Both the position numbers and the translations under genes were made by a program. From positions 1 to 19,381 of the forward strand of contig JAEZCY010000322.1 in assembly GCA_023429845.1 (NCBI GenBank): 19,381 bases of DNA. The letters are read 5' to 3'. The notes below the pieces were generated by a model that saw nothing but the letters and a program-made list of their open reading frames with translations, had not been told where the DNA came from and ran no database searches. This DNA comes from Acidobacteriota bacterium (GTDB lineage: Bacteria; Acidobacteriota; Vicinamibacteria; Vicinamibacterales; Vicinamibacteraceae). Positions 9,033 through 16,345 of this stretch are shown here, in pieces (the first letter of the stretch is position 1; each line of letters opens with the position of its first letter).

Positions 9033-9060
9033 GGAGCCTGGAGCGGGGAGCGGCAAGCGA
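9033..9060 (+). repeat. Intergenic heptad repeat, four units
   Basis: Units GGAGCCT, GGAGCGG, GGAGCGG and CAAGCGA keep AGC at exact 7-bp intervals (9035, 9042, 9049, 9056). The array lies in the 94-bp gap between the divergent sigma and oxidoreductase genes. It has the same period and AGCGG-rich content as the array at 4807-4848, so both may belong to one repeat family. Confidence 0.5.
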
Positions 9061-9074
9061 GGTCGTGTACCCGA

Positions 9075-9080
9075 TAGGAT
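9075..9080 (+). promoter_or_regulatory. -10 box (TAGGAT), predicts a leaderless transcript of the oxidoreductase gene
   Basis: GATAGGAT with exactly 7 nt between the box and the ATG at 9088. No recognisable -35 and no ribosome-binding site. The spacing matches three other genes here and favours the ATG at 9088 over the one at 9079. Confidence 0.48.
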
Positions 9081-9087
9081 GGGTGCC

Positions 9088-10329
9088 ATGCACGCCACAG
9101 ACCGCGCTCTCGTACTCGGATGCCACGGCGGCGTGGGCCGCGCCCTGCTCGCGGTGCTCGAACACACCCCTCCGGGCCGACGGATCCTGGAATCGCTGGA
9201 CCTCCTGCTGCTCGCGGACCGGACACCGCCCGACGCCGACGGGGCGGCCTCGCGGGTCGGCAGACTGCTGGCGCCGGTGCTGGTCGAGTCGGCCGACGAC
9301 CTCGGACGCCTGATTCGCGATCACGCGCTGACGCAGGTCGTGGACGTGTCCTCGGTGGACACGGTGGACTGCACACAGGTCTGCGACGAGCTCGGCGCTG
9401 ACTTCCTGTGCACGAGCGTCGAGGAGTGGGCCGGCCGCGCGCCCCTGCCGACCGACGAAGCGATCGCGCGGCTGCTTCCGCCGCTGCGACCCATGCTCGG
9501 CACGCGGAGTCACCTGGTGGGAAGCGGCGCCAATCCGGGGATCGTCAACGCGCTCGTGTTCGCGGCGCTTGAAGAGTTCGGGCGCCGGGTGGGCGTGGCG
9601 CCTACGCCCGACGCACTGGAACTGTCGTCGGTGCTCATCACCGAGGAAGACACGACCACGGAGGCCGATACGTCTCTTCCTCCTGACGTGTTTCCGATGA
9701 CGTGGAGCCCGCTGCACTGCCTCGAGGAGCTGTTCGAGCCCGCGGCGTTCTGCGCCCGCGACGGGCGCGTGGAGAGCCTCGATCATCGCCCGACTGCCGC
9801 CTGGTACCGCGCGCGCTGCGGCGACCGCGTGATCGAGGGCATGGCCGTCCCGCACGAAGAGGTCGCCACCCTGGCGGGGAAGCTGCGCGACGTCGAGATC
9901 GCGTTCCTCTATCGGGTCGCGCCCGCGGCGTTGCAGGCGTTGGCCGCGCACGGCGACCGCCCGCTGCCGACGACCTGCGAGACGCACCGGCTGTGCCCGC
10001 CATGGGCGACCGCGCTCTCCGGGCACGACCGGGTCGGCGTGCTCCTGGGCAGCAGGCGCTTCGGCGAATTGTGGATGGGATTCGACACCGACGTGGCCAC
10101 CGGGCTGGCCCTTGGCACCAACGCCACGCAACTGCAGGTGGCCGCCGGGATCGTCGCGGGCTGGAGCCAGTTGGGCCGCCGCAAGGGTATCCACTTCGTC
10201 GAGGATCTGGATTGCGAACGCTTCGTGCACGTCGCGACGGAGGTGCTGGGCACGCCAGTCGTCGTCCACGACGCGAGCGCCTCGCCGCTGACACTGGCCG
10301 AACGGAGAGTCGCAGCGCGGCCGCAGTGA
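9088..10329 (+). CDS. Homospermidine-synthase/saccharopine-dehydrogenase-like oxidoreductase
   Basis: 413 residues. The N-terminus is a Rossmann NAD(P)-binding start (ALVLGCHGGVGRALLAVLEH). A segment DVSSVDTVDCTQVCDELGADF corresponds to the second half of the nucleotide domain. The centre carries LVGSGANPGIVNALVFAALEEF, which closely recalls the GANPG motif of homospermidine synthases and saccharopine-dehydrogenase-like enzymes. SSVLITEEDTTTEADT then parallels their substrate-domain strand. The family joins or reduces amine-derived imines (polyamine or lysine-type metabolism); the exact substrate is not known. Start: the ATG at 9088 is chosen because of the 7-nt spacing to a -10 box; an ATG at 9079 is also in frame. 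It is divergent from the ECF sigma operon and followed by a lipoprotein gene. The superfamily is fairly sure, the reaction is not. Confidence 0.66.
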   Translation: MHATDRALVLGCHGGVGRALLAVLEHTPPGRRILESLDLLLLADRTPPDADGAASRVGRLLAPVLVESADDLGRLIRDHALTQVVDVSSVDTVDCTQVCDELGADFLCTSVEEWAGRAPLPTDEAIARLLPPLRPMLGTRSHLVGSGANPGIVNALVFAALEEFGRRVGVAPTPDALELSSVLITEEDTTTEADTSLPPDVFPMTWSPLHCLEELFEPAAFCARDGRVESLDHRPTAAWYRARCGDRVIEGMAVPHEEVATLAGKLRDVEIAFLYRVAPAALQALAAHGDRPLPTTCETHRLCPPWATALSGHDRVGVLLGSRRFGELWMGFDTDVATGLALGTNATQLQVAAGIVAGWSQLGRRKGIHFVEDLDCERFVHVATEVLGTPVVVHDASASPLTLAERRVAARPQ

Positions 10330-10335
10330 TACCAT
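10330..10335 (+). promoter_or_regulatory. Possible -10 box (TACCAT) upstream of the lipoprotein gene
   Basis: GATACCAT directly follows the oxidoreductase stop, similar to the GATA-type boxes elsewhere in the window. Here the next ATG is 65 nt downstream (10401), so a short leader would exist and the transcript would not be leaderless. No convincing -35. Confidence 0.3.
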
Positions 10336-10400
10336 TCGCCGTCTCCCGTCATCGCCCGCGAGGGCCCCGAGCAGTCGTACCTCTCCCGAAAGCCCTGTCG

Positions 10401-11678
10401 ATGCGCGTCCGAGGCTTCCTCCTCCTGGTCTCACTTGCCATGACCCTCTCCTGCACGGGAGCCCGCGACGCCCCTGCCGCCGGCGCCGCCACGTCATCTG
10501 CCGCGGGCGCCGTTCAGCCCGGGGCGACCACGTGGGTGGAAGGCAAGGACTATACGGTGCTCGAACGCGCACGCTTCATGGACGACGACGGCTTCACAGA
10601 GCCGGCCGAGGCGTTCAGCGTGCTGCTGCCGCGCGGCTGGACGCACGAGGGCGGCGTGGCCTGGAAGGGCCCTCAGACGTGCCGCGGGGAGATGGTGAGT
10701 GCGAACTGGAGCGCCGCCTCGGCGGATGGCGAGGTCCGCTTCCGGTCGCTTCCCGTCCATGCGTGGGGCTGGGCCTCCGAGCCGATGATGCTGCAGTCGC
10801 TGCACATGCAGGCGCAGCAAGGCGGCTGCGAGGTCGGCACGGCGATGGACGCCGAGCAGTACCTGCGACAGGTGCTCGCGCCGCGCGAACTGCAGGGCGC
10901 CACCGTCATCGACGTCCGCGACAACCCCGAGGCGACGGCTGCGCTGCAGGAACAGATCGCACGCAACCGTGCTCAGCTCGAAGGCATGGGCGCCCAGGTG
11001 GAGGTCGTGCCAAGCGCCATCATCGCCCGCCTTCGCTGGGAGGACGGAACGGAAGGCATCGCCCTCTGCTCGGTGCTCAACATCATGACGACGATGCAGA
11101 ACCCGTATACGGGGGCCATGCAGCGTCTGAGCAACAGCAACGCCTCCGAGCGCAGCTGGTTGCGGTTCCCTGCAGCGCGGCGGGCCGAAGCAGAGACCGT
11201 GTTGGCCAACCTCAAGTCCAGCTTCCGCACGAACCCGCAATGGCAGGGCGCAATCGACGGGTACTTCCGGCGGATGCGTCAGCAGGACACCATCGTCCAC
11301 CACCAGCGGATGCAGGCTCTTGCCGACCAGACGGCTGCCAACGCCCGCGCGCACGCCCAGCGCATGGCCGACATCCAGGCTCGCGGCGCGGCAAACACAC
11401 AGAGGTTCGAGCAGCGAATGAGCGACATGGATCGGAGCCTGCGCAGCTGGGAGTCGCAGCAGGCAAGCCAGGACCGCATGCACACCGCCTTCGTCCAGGG
11501 CATCCGCGAAGTGGAGACATGGCAGGGCGGCAACGGCAGCGTCGAGTTGAGCAGCGGCTATGGGCAGGCCTGGAGTCGCGGCGACGGCACCTACATCATG
11601 AGCAACTCGCCGTCGTTCGACCCGCGCGCCGCGTTCCAGGATCAGAACTGGCAGGAACTCACCCGCGCGAAGCCATGA
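10401..11678 (+). CDS. Lipoprotein of unknown function with a coiled-coil-like middle
   Basis: 425 residues. The N-terminus is a lipoprotein signal (MRVRGFLLLVSLAMTLSC, lipidated Cys 18), followed by an Ala/Gly-rich linker. The soluble part includes FSVLLPRGWTHEGGVAWKG and a compact domain up to about residue 290. A Gln/Arg/Ala/Met-rich helical stretch follows (about 290-365: HHQRMQALADQTAANARAHA, QRFEQRMSDMDRSLRSWESQ) that looks like a coiled coil. The C-terminal module ends TYIMSNSPSFDPRAAFQDQN, a motif I have seen at the end of other unassigned bacterial proteins. No catalytic signature is visible. The ATG at 10401 fits the signal peptide. It is probably envelope-anchored; role unknown. 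Confidence 0.75.
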   Translation: MRVRGFLLLVSLAMTLSCTGARDAPAAGAATSSAAGAVQPGATTWVEGKDYTVLERARFMDDDGFTEPAEAFSVLLPRGWTHEGGVAWKGPQTCRGEMVSANWSAASADGEVRFRSLPVHAWGWASEPMMLQSLHMQAQQGGCEVGTAMDAEQYLRQVLAPRELQGATVIDVRDNPEATAALQEQIARNRAQLEGMGAQVEVVPSAIIARLRWEDGTEGIALCSVLNIMTTMQNPYTGAMQRLSNSNASERSWLRFPAARRAEAETVLANLKSSFRTNPQWQGAIDGYFRRMRQQDTIVHHQRMQALADQTAANARAHAQRMADIQARGAANTQRFEQRMSDMDRSLRSWESQQASQDRMHTAFVQGIREVETWQGGNGSVELSSGYGQAWSRGDGTYIMSNSPSFDPRAAFQDQNWQELTRAKP

Positions 11679-11688
11679 GGCGCCGGTG

Positions 11689-11722
11689 TCGCCGCGGCGA
11701 TGCCGTCAGCCGCGATCGCGGC
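11689..11722. promoter_or_regulatory. Two palindromes 21 bp apart upstream of the amidohydrolase gene
   Basis: TCGCCGCGGCGA (11689-11700) and GCCGCGATCGCGGC (11709-11722) are perfect 12- and 14-bp palindromes. Their centres are 21 bp, or two helical turns, apart. The second ends 5 bp before the TACCAT box, in the position of an operator that would cover the promoter. High GC content makes CG palindromes more likely by chance, so this is tentative. Confidence 0.35.
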
Positions 11723-11727
11723 GGGGA

Positions 11728-11733
11728 TACCAT
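11728..11733 (+). promoter_or_regulatory. -10 box (TACCAT), predicts a leaderless transcript of the amidohydrolase gene
   Basis: GATACCAT with exactly 7 nt to the ATG at 11741 and no ribosome-binding site. It shares spacing and the GATA start with the boxes at 9075 and 16041. Confidence 0.5.
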
Positions 11734-11740
11734 CACGCCG

Positions 11741-13279
11741 ATGATCGAATGGATGTCGATGATGCGGCACGCCCACCGCGGCTGGCGGAGTCCCGCGCTG
11801 CTGCTGATTGCCGTCGCGGGCGTCGCCTGCGCGCCAGCGGGCCCTCCGCCAGCCCCACCGCCCGACCTGCTGATCAGGAACGTCACCATCGTCTCGCCGG
11901 AGCGCGACGAGCCGTACGGCCCGGCAGACGTCGCCGTCACCGATGGACGCATCACCGCCATCGGCAGCGAGCTGGCGAACGACCGACTGCGCCAGGAACA
12001 GGTCGTGGACGGCACCGGGCAGTTCCTCACGCCGGGGCTCATCGACAGCCACGTCCACCTGTCGACGATTCCGGGCATGCACGGCGGCCACGAGGCGCAG
12101 TACCCCGCCGTCGCCGCCCAGGCGCGCGCCCAACTGCCGCGCAGCTACCTGTACTTCGGCTTCACGAGCGTTGTCGATCTGATCGCGACATCCGAACGCG
12201 TCGCGCAGTGGAACGCCCAGGACGTGCGGCCGCATGCGTACTTCGCGGCTGGTGCGCCGATTGCGGACGGCTATCCGACGCAGTTCGTGCCCAAACCCGA
12301 TCGGTACCGGGTGTTGTCGACGTTCCTCTTCGATCCGACCCGGGCCGACCAGTTCCCGGCCGGCCTGAATCGAGACGACCATACGCCTCGCGCCGTGGTT
12401 GCCCGCATCGCGGCCGATGGCGCACGCGCCGTGAAGACTTTCCACGAGGACGGCTTCGGAGCCAGGCGCGACATCCCCGTGCCGCCGCGGGAGGTGCTCG
12501 AGGCACTCGTGGCTGCAGCGCGCGAGCGCGGGCTTCCCGTCCTGCTGCACGCAAACTCGACGAGCGCGCAGGCCGCGGGCGTCGAGAGCGGAGTCCAGGC
12601 GCTCGCCCACGGCCTGTGGACGTGGGACGCGCCGGACGCGCCGGAGCTCACGGCGCCCGTGCGTGCCGTGCTCGATGGCGTGCTCGCGAAGCGCATCGCG
12701 TATCAGCCGACGATTCAGGTGCTCTACGGCGAACGCGACCTCTTCGATCCCGGCTTCCTCACGCGTGCCGACGTTCGGGCGGCGGTGCCGCGTGCTGTCC
12801 TCGAGTGGTACGCGAGCGAGGACGGTCAGTGGCTGACGCGCGAGATGCGCGATGTCCCGGCGGTCGCGCAACTGGATGCCGCCGGTCGCTGGCGCGACAT
12901 CGACGCGGAGCCGATCCGGCACGTGCAGCAGGCGCTTGGCTACCTCGCCGATCGCGGCGCCCGCCTGCTCTTCGGCAGCGACACGCCCAGCGCCCCCACG
13001 TATGCCAATCCCGCCGGCCTGAACGGCCGCCTCGAGATGAATCACTGGATCGGCGCCGGCGTGAGTCCGGCGGCGCTGCTGCGGGCCGCCACCGTGGACA
13101 ATGCCGAGTTCTTCGGGCTTGCCGACGAGGTCGGCCGGGTGGCGGTCGGCACGCGCGCCGACCTGCTGCTGATGAAATCGAACCCTTACGAGAGCGTGGA
13201 GGCGTACGACTCGATCACGCTCGTCGTTCTCGACGGACGCGTGCTGCCTCGCGCATCGCTCGCGGCTGACACCAGGTGA
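11741..13279 (+). CDS. Exported lipoprotein metal-dependent amidohydrolase
   Basis: 512 residues. A lipoprotein-type signal (SPALLLIAVAGVAC, Cys 30) is followed by a Pro-rich linker. The N-terminal beta-sandwich part (LLIRNVTIVSPERD, ITAIGSEL, VVDGTGQFLTPGLIDSHVHL) precedes the TIM barrel. Metal ligands are H104/H106 in DSHVHL, the candidate carboxylated lysine in ARAVKTFHEDG, LLHANS, ALAHGLW and the catalytic Asp in FGSDTPS. The end (VGRVAVGTRADLLLMKSNPY) is the typical closing strand pair. The family hydrolyses amide or related bonds, often of dipeptides, imidazolones or cyclic amides; the substrate is unknown. The lipid anchor would place it in the periplasm. The ATG at 11741 is favoured by the -10 spacing; other in-frame ATGs follow within 21 bp. 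The next gene begins 8 bp after its stop, so they form an operon. Confidence 0.88.
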   Translation: MIEWMSMMRHAHRGWRSPALLLIAVAGVACAPAGPPPAPPPDLLIRNVTIVSPERDEPYGPADVAVTDGRITAIGSELANDRLRQEQVVDGTGQFLTPGLIDSHVHLSTIPGMHGGHEAQYPAVAAQARAQLPRSYLYFGFTSVVDLIATSERVAQWNAQDVRPHAYFAAGAPIADGYPTQFVPKPDRYRVLSTFLFDPTRADQFPAGLNRDDHTPRAVVARIAADGARAVKTFHEDGFGARRDIPVPPREVLEALVAAARERGLPVLLHANSTSAQAAGVESGVQALAHGLWTWDAPDAPELTAPVRAVLDGVLAKRIAYQPTIQVLYGERDLFDPGFLTRADVRAAVPRAVLEWYASEDGQWLTREMRDVPAVAQLDAAGRWRDIDAEPIRHVQQALGYLADRGARLLFGSDTPSAPTYANPAGLNGRLEMNHWIGAGVSPAALLRAATVDNAEFFGLADEVGRVAVGTRADLLLMKSNPYESVEAYDSITLVVLDGRVLPRASLAADTR

Positions 13280-13287
13280 CTTTCCCC

Positions 13288-14415
13288 ATGACGAATCGCC
13301 ACGGACTGCTTCTTGCCCTCGCCCTGCTCCTGCCCGCCGCCAGCGCGGCACAACCGGGCGACGACGAACCGCCGATGCCCACCGCCGCCGAAGAACAGGC
13401 CGTCCGCTGGCACACCGTGACGCCGGCGATGGTCGAGGGCAAGGCGTGGACCGACACGAAGGGCGACTTCGATCGCTTCCCCGCCCGTGCCGAGGGCGTC
13501 GTGCGTCGGCCGGTCTGGTCGCTGTCGCGGCACTCGTCCGGGCTCAGCGTACGCTTCACGAGCAACACCACGCTGATCCGCGTGCGCTGGACGGTCACCG
13601 ACGAGCGCCTCGCCATGCCGCACATGCCTGCCACCGGCGTGAGCGGGCTCGACCTCTACACGCGGGTCGGACCGACGTGGTACTTCGTCCAGGAGGCCAG
13701 GCCCGTCGAGTCGCCGACCAACGATGCGCTGGTGACCGCCGAACTCACGGCGGATACCCGCGAGTTCCTGCTCTACCTGCCGCTCTACAACGGCGTGTCG
13801 CGGCTGGAGGTCGGCGTGTCCGAAGACGCGTCGTTCCGCTTCGAACCGCCGGCGACGACCAAACCGGTCGTCGTCTACGGCACGTCGATCACGCAGGGCG
13901 GGTGCGCATCGCGGCCGGGCATGAGCTATACCGCCATCCTCGGACGCCGGCTCGACGTGCCCTTCGTCAACCTGGGTTTCTCCGGCAACGGGAAGGCGGA
14001 GCCGGAGGTCGCGCGGCTGCTGGCCGAACTGGACCCGGCGATGTTCGTCATCGATTCGCTGCCGAACATGACGCCAGAGGAAGTCGTCGTCAACATCCCG
14101 GTGCTCATCGACACGATCCGTGCGACGAGGCCGAGCACACCCATCGTGCTCATCGAGCACCTGCCATATCCGAGCCTGCGGTTCCGCAAGGAGAAGGCGG
14201 CGAGCGTTGCCTCCGCCAATGCGTCCCTCCGGAAGATTCACGAGGCGCGACGCAAGGCCGGCGACAGGCACATCACGCTCGTGCCCGCCGCAGGCCTGCT
14301 CGGCGACGACGGCGAAGGGACTGTCGACGACAGCCACCCGACCGATCTGGGGTTCGAACGTATCGCCGATGGACTCGAACCACATCTGCGCCGAGTCCTC
14401 GGGAAGGCGCAGTAG
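13288..14415 (+). CDS. Exported SGNH/GDSL hydrolase with an N-terminal GxDLY domain
   Basis: 375 residues. A signal peptide covers residues 1-21 (GLLLALALLLPAASA). The N-terminal beta domain (about 40-185) has the GLDLY motif (120-124) of SGNH-hydrolase N-terminal domains. The C-terminal domain has block I VVVYGTSITQGG with nucleophile S200, block II NLGFSGNG, block III DSLPNM (N260) and block V DDSHPTDLGF with D348 and H350. This two-domain type cleaves esters, often acetyl groups on carbohydrates, outside the cytoplasm. I choose the ATG at 13288 (AGGTGA 8 nt upstream) over a GTG at 13276 that overlaps the previous stop. It is the second gene of a pair with the amidohydrolase and ends at a convergent junction. 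Confidence 0.9.
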   Translation: MTNRHGLLLALALLLPAASAAQPGDDEPPMPTAAEEQAVRWHTVTPAMVEGKAWTDTKGDFDRFPARAEGVVRRPVWSLSRHSSGLSVRFTSNTTLIRVRWTVTDERLAMPHMPATGVSGLDLYTRVGPTWYFVQEARPVESPTNDALVTAELTADTREFLLYLPLYNGVSRLEVGVSEDASFRFEPPATTKPVVVYGTSITQGGCASRPGMSYTAILGRRLDVPFVNLGFSGNGKAEPEVARLLAELDPAMFVIDSLPNMTPEEVVVNIPVLIDTIRATRPSTPIVLIEHLPYPSLRFRKEKAASVASANASLRKIHEARRKAGDRHITLVPAAGLLGDDGEGTVDDSHPTDLGFERIADGLEPHLRRVLGKAQ

Positions 14416-14437
14416 CACCGCGTTCGGCGCACTCGCG

Positions 14438-14456
14438 GCACGGGCGCTACCCGTGC
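14438..14456. terminator. Hairpin at the convergent junction
   Basis: GCACGGG - CGCTA - CCCGTGC: a perfect 7-bp stem with a 5-nt loop in the 104-bp gap between the convergent SGNH and enolase-superfamily genes. There is no T-run on either side, so it would act as a stabilising or factor-assisted end for both strands and not as a classic intrinsic terminator. Confidence 0.4.
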
Positions 14457-14519
14457 TCGACCGGGATGCGCCCGGAGGGAGGGTCGCCCTCGACGCGACA
14501 CGGCAGCGCCAACCGGCCG

Positions 14520-16028
14520 CTACACCTCGACCCGTCCGGGGGGCACCGCGGACAGCCCGGGACCGGTGAGCTGACCGGTCCGCATCACGCCATCGCGAAT
14601 GGTGAACAGGCCCGGGAACTTCGGCTCCCAGGCCGCGCTCGCCGACGGCACGAACTGCCGCGCGTTGGCCTCGATTCCGGCGTTGCCAGGCACGCGCGCC
14701 GCGATACCCGCAGAGTGGATCAGCGAAGCCCCCGGGCACGTGAGGTCCTGCACGCACAGGAACATCCCGTACTTCTGGGCAGCGGCGGCCATGAGCATGG
14801 CCTGACTCTGCCCCTTGCACGCCTTGAGCGCCACGCCGGTGTAGCCCATCTCGCGCGCGAGCAGCAGCGACTCGAGATCCACGAGCCCCTCGTCCACCAC
14901 GACAGGCAGCAGCTTCGACGCCTCGTGCATGACGTTCGCCTTGTCACCGGCAAGGTCGCGCGACGTCGGCTGCTCGATGTACTTGATGCGGCCGAAGCCG
15001 TCAGGCGTCGCCTCACGCACCTTGTGGAGCAGGTCGAGAAGGTAGCCCACGTTCGGGCAGCCCTCGTTGAAATCGAGCAGGTAGTTCCAGTCGCTCACGC
15101 CGCGTGCCGTCATGGCCCGCCTCGCCACCCGATCGATGCGCGTGATGCGGTCGAAGTCCTGCGCCTCGTTGCCGCCGTTCAGCTTGATCTTGAAGTGCGT
15201 CAGCCCGTCACGCGCGATCCACTCGTCGAGCGTGTTGGGCAGCCCGTCGTCCACCCGTGTCTTCAGGTCCGAGGGCTCGATCGCGTCGCTCGCGCCCACC
15301 GAGTGGAACACCCGCGTCACCGGACGGGGCGCGACGGGCACGTAGCGATCGAGGTACTCGCCTGCGAACTGCGGGCCGAGGTCGCGGGAGAGATCGTGCC
15401 GCATGTGCTCGCGCGAGTACGTCGCATACGAACTGAGCCCGAACGCCTTGCCATACGCGTCGTGGACGGCTGCGTCGAACGCACTCGCGACGACAAGCGT
15501 GCAGAGCATCGGAATCGGCTGCGCGAGTGCCCGCTCCTTCGACACGTCGGCGGCGGTCGCGAGATAGGCAGGCTCGAGCACCCGCCAGATGTCTATCGGG
15601 TGCCCGTCCTCGTCGCAATCAGCGGTCCGCGTGCGCAGCGCGCCTGCGAGCGCCGTCATCGCATCGAGACTCGTGTCGTGCGGAACGCCGGGGAACGCCC
15701 AGGCATTGCCGAGCGTCATCGAGCCGAACCCCCACGCCTCCACGCCGGCGCCGGTGCGCACCCGACAGCCGACGTTCAGGATCGTGACCTCGTCCACCGA
15801 GCGCCCCCCGAACATGTACGGAGCCCGGTACGTGTGAGACTCGAGTCCGTGGACGACCTCGACGATGCGGATGTCGGTGGGACGCGTCGCGCGCACGGCA
15901 GGCGCCTCCTGGGAGGCGCCCCCCGCACCTTCCCCGCCGGTCGAACAGGCGGGCGCAAGCACCGCGAGCGGCAACACTCCGGTGCCGAGCAGGAACCCGC
16001 GGCGCGACAGGCGGAATGGATCAGCCAT
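14520..16028 (-). CDS. Tat-exported enolase-superfamily (mandelate racemase/muconate lactonizing) lipoprotein
   Basis: 502 residues. The N-terminus carries a twin-arginine signal (RLSRRGFLLG, R9-R10) with lipobox LAPAC (Cys 28), so the protein should be folded in the cytoplasm and anchored outside. The barrel has the enolase-superfamily set: KxK at K280/K282 (FKIKLNG), metal ligands D319 (LLDFNEG), E352 (IEQPTS) and D379/E380 (VVVDEGLVD), and K402 or K405 (LKACKG) as the opposite base. This matches the muconate-lactonizing/dipeptide-epimerase type more than the His-Asp mandelate racemases. The reaction would be racemisation, cycloisomerisation or dehydration of a carboxylate; the substrate is unknown. 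The ATG at 16028 lies 7 nt from a TAGAAT box. The box overlaps the stop of the DUF167 gene upstream. Confidence 0.86.
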   Translation of the reverse strand: MADPFRLSRRGFLLGTGVLPLAVLAPACSTGGEGAGGASQEAPAVRATRPTDIRIVEVVHGLESHTYRAPYMFGGRSVDEVTILNVGCRVRTGAGVEAWGFGSMTLGNAWAFPGVPHDTSLDAMTALAGALRTRTADCDEDGHPIDIWRVLEPAYLATAADVSKERALAQPIPMLCTLVVASAFDAAVHDAYGKAFGLSSYATYSREHMRHDLSRDLGPQFAGEYLDRYVPVAPRPVTRVFHSVGASDAIEPSDLKTRVDDGLPNTLDEWIARDGLTHFKIKLNGGNEAQDFDRITRIDRVARRAMTARGVSDWNYLLDFNEGCPNVGYLLDLLHKVREATPDGFGRIKYIEQPTSRDLAGDKANVMHEASKLLPVVVDEGLVDLESLLLAREMGYTGVALKACKGQSQAMLMAAAAQKYGMFLCVQDLTCPGASLIHSAGIAARVPGNAGIEANARQFVPSASAAWEPKFPGLFTIRDGVMRTGQLTGPGLSAVPPGRVEV

Positions 16029-16035
16029 GGGGCGC

Positions 16036-16041
16036 ATTCTA
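16036..16041 (-). promoter_or_regulatory. -10 box (TAGAAT), predicts a leaderless transcript of the enolase-superfamily gene
   Basis: GATAGAAT on the minus strand, exactly 7 nt before the ATG at 16028. The box includes the TAG stop of the DUF167 gene. It shares its spacing with the boxes at 4764, 9075 and 11728. Confidence 0.5.
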
Positions 16042-16335
16042 TCGGTGTGACACGTGGCTGGCGACCAGTGCGGCAGCGGCCGCGACGTCCACGCCCGCGA
16101 TCCGCACGCGCTTCTGGCGCGCACGCTGACCGGACAGGATCGTCACCGCGCGTCTCGGCACGTGGAAGGCGTCGGCGAGTGTCTCGATCAGTTCGGCGTT
16201 CGCGGCGCCCTCCACCGGCGCCGCACCGAGACGCACGAGCACGGCGTCGTCGCGCGTGCCCGCCAATCCCGCACGCCCGGCGCGGGTAATGACGCGCACG
16301 TTCAGCACGACTCCGTCCGTCGTCGCTTCGATCAT
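16039..16335 (-). CDS. DUF167 (YggU-like) family protein
   Basis: A 98-residue protein. VVLNVRVITRAGRAGLAG, AVLVRLGAAPVEGAANAELI and ILSGQRARQKRVRIAGVD match the compact DUF167 fold (family length about 100) from end to end. Its biochemical role is unknown. The start at 16335 is 10 bp past the GH42 stop. It probably rides with the GH42 gene. Its TAG stop forms part of the -10 box of the next gene. Confidence 0.85.
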   Translation of the reverse strand: MIEATTDGVVLNVRVITRAGRAGLAGTRDDAVLVRLGAAPVEGAANAELIETLADAFHVPRRAVTILSGQRARQKRVRIAGVDVAAAAALVASHVSHR

Positions 16336-16345
16336 CCCGCCGTCG

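Noticed and set aside
8950..10572. A long leftward frame opposite the oxidoreductase gene.
   Set aside because: The rightward frame has Rossmann and GANPG motifs; the leftward one is Arg/His-rich without domains.
13446..16289. A long rightward frame across the SGNH gene, the convergent junction and the enolase-superfamily gene.
   Set aside because: It spans two confident genes on different strands and shows no motifs.
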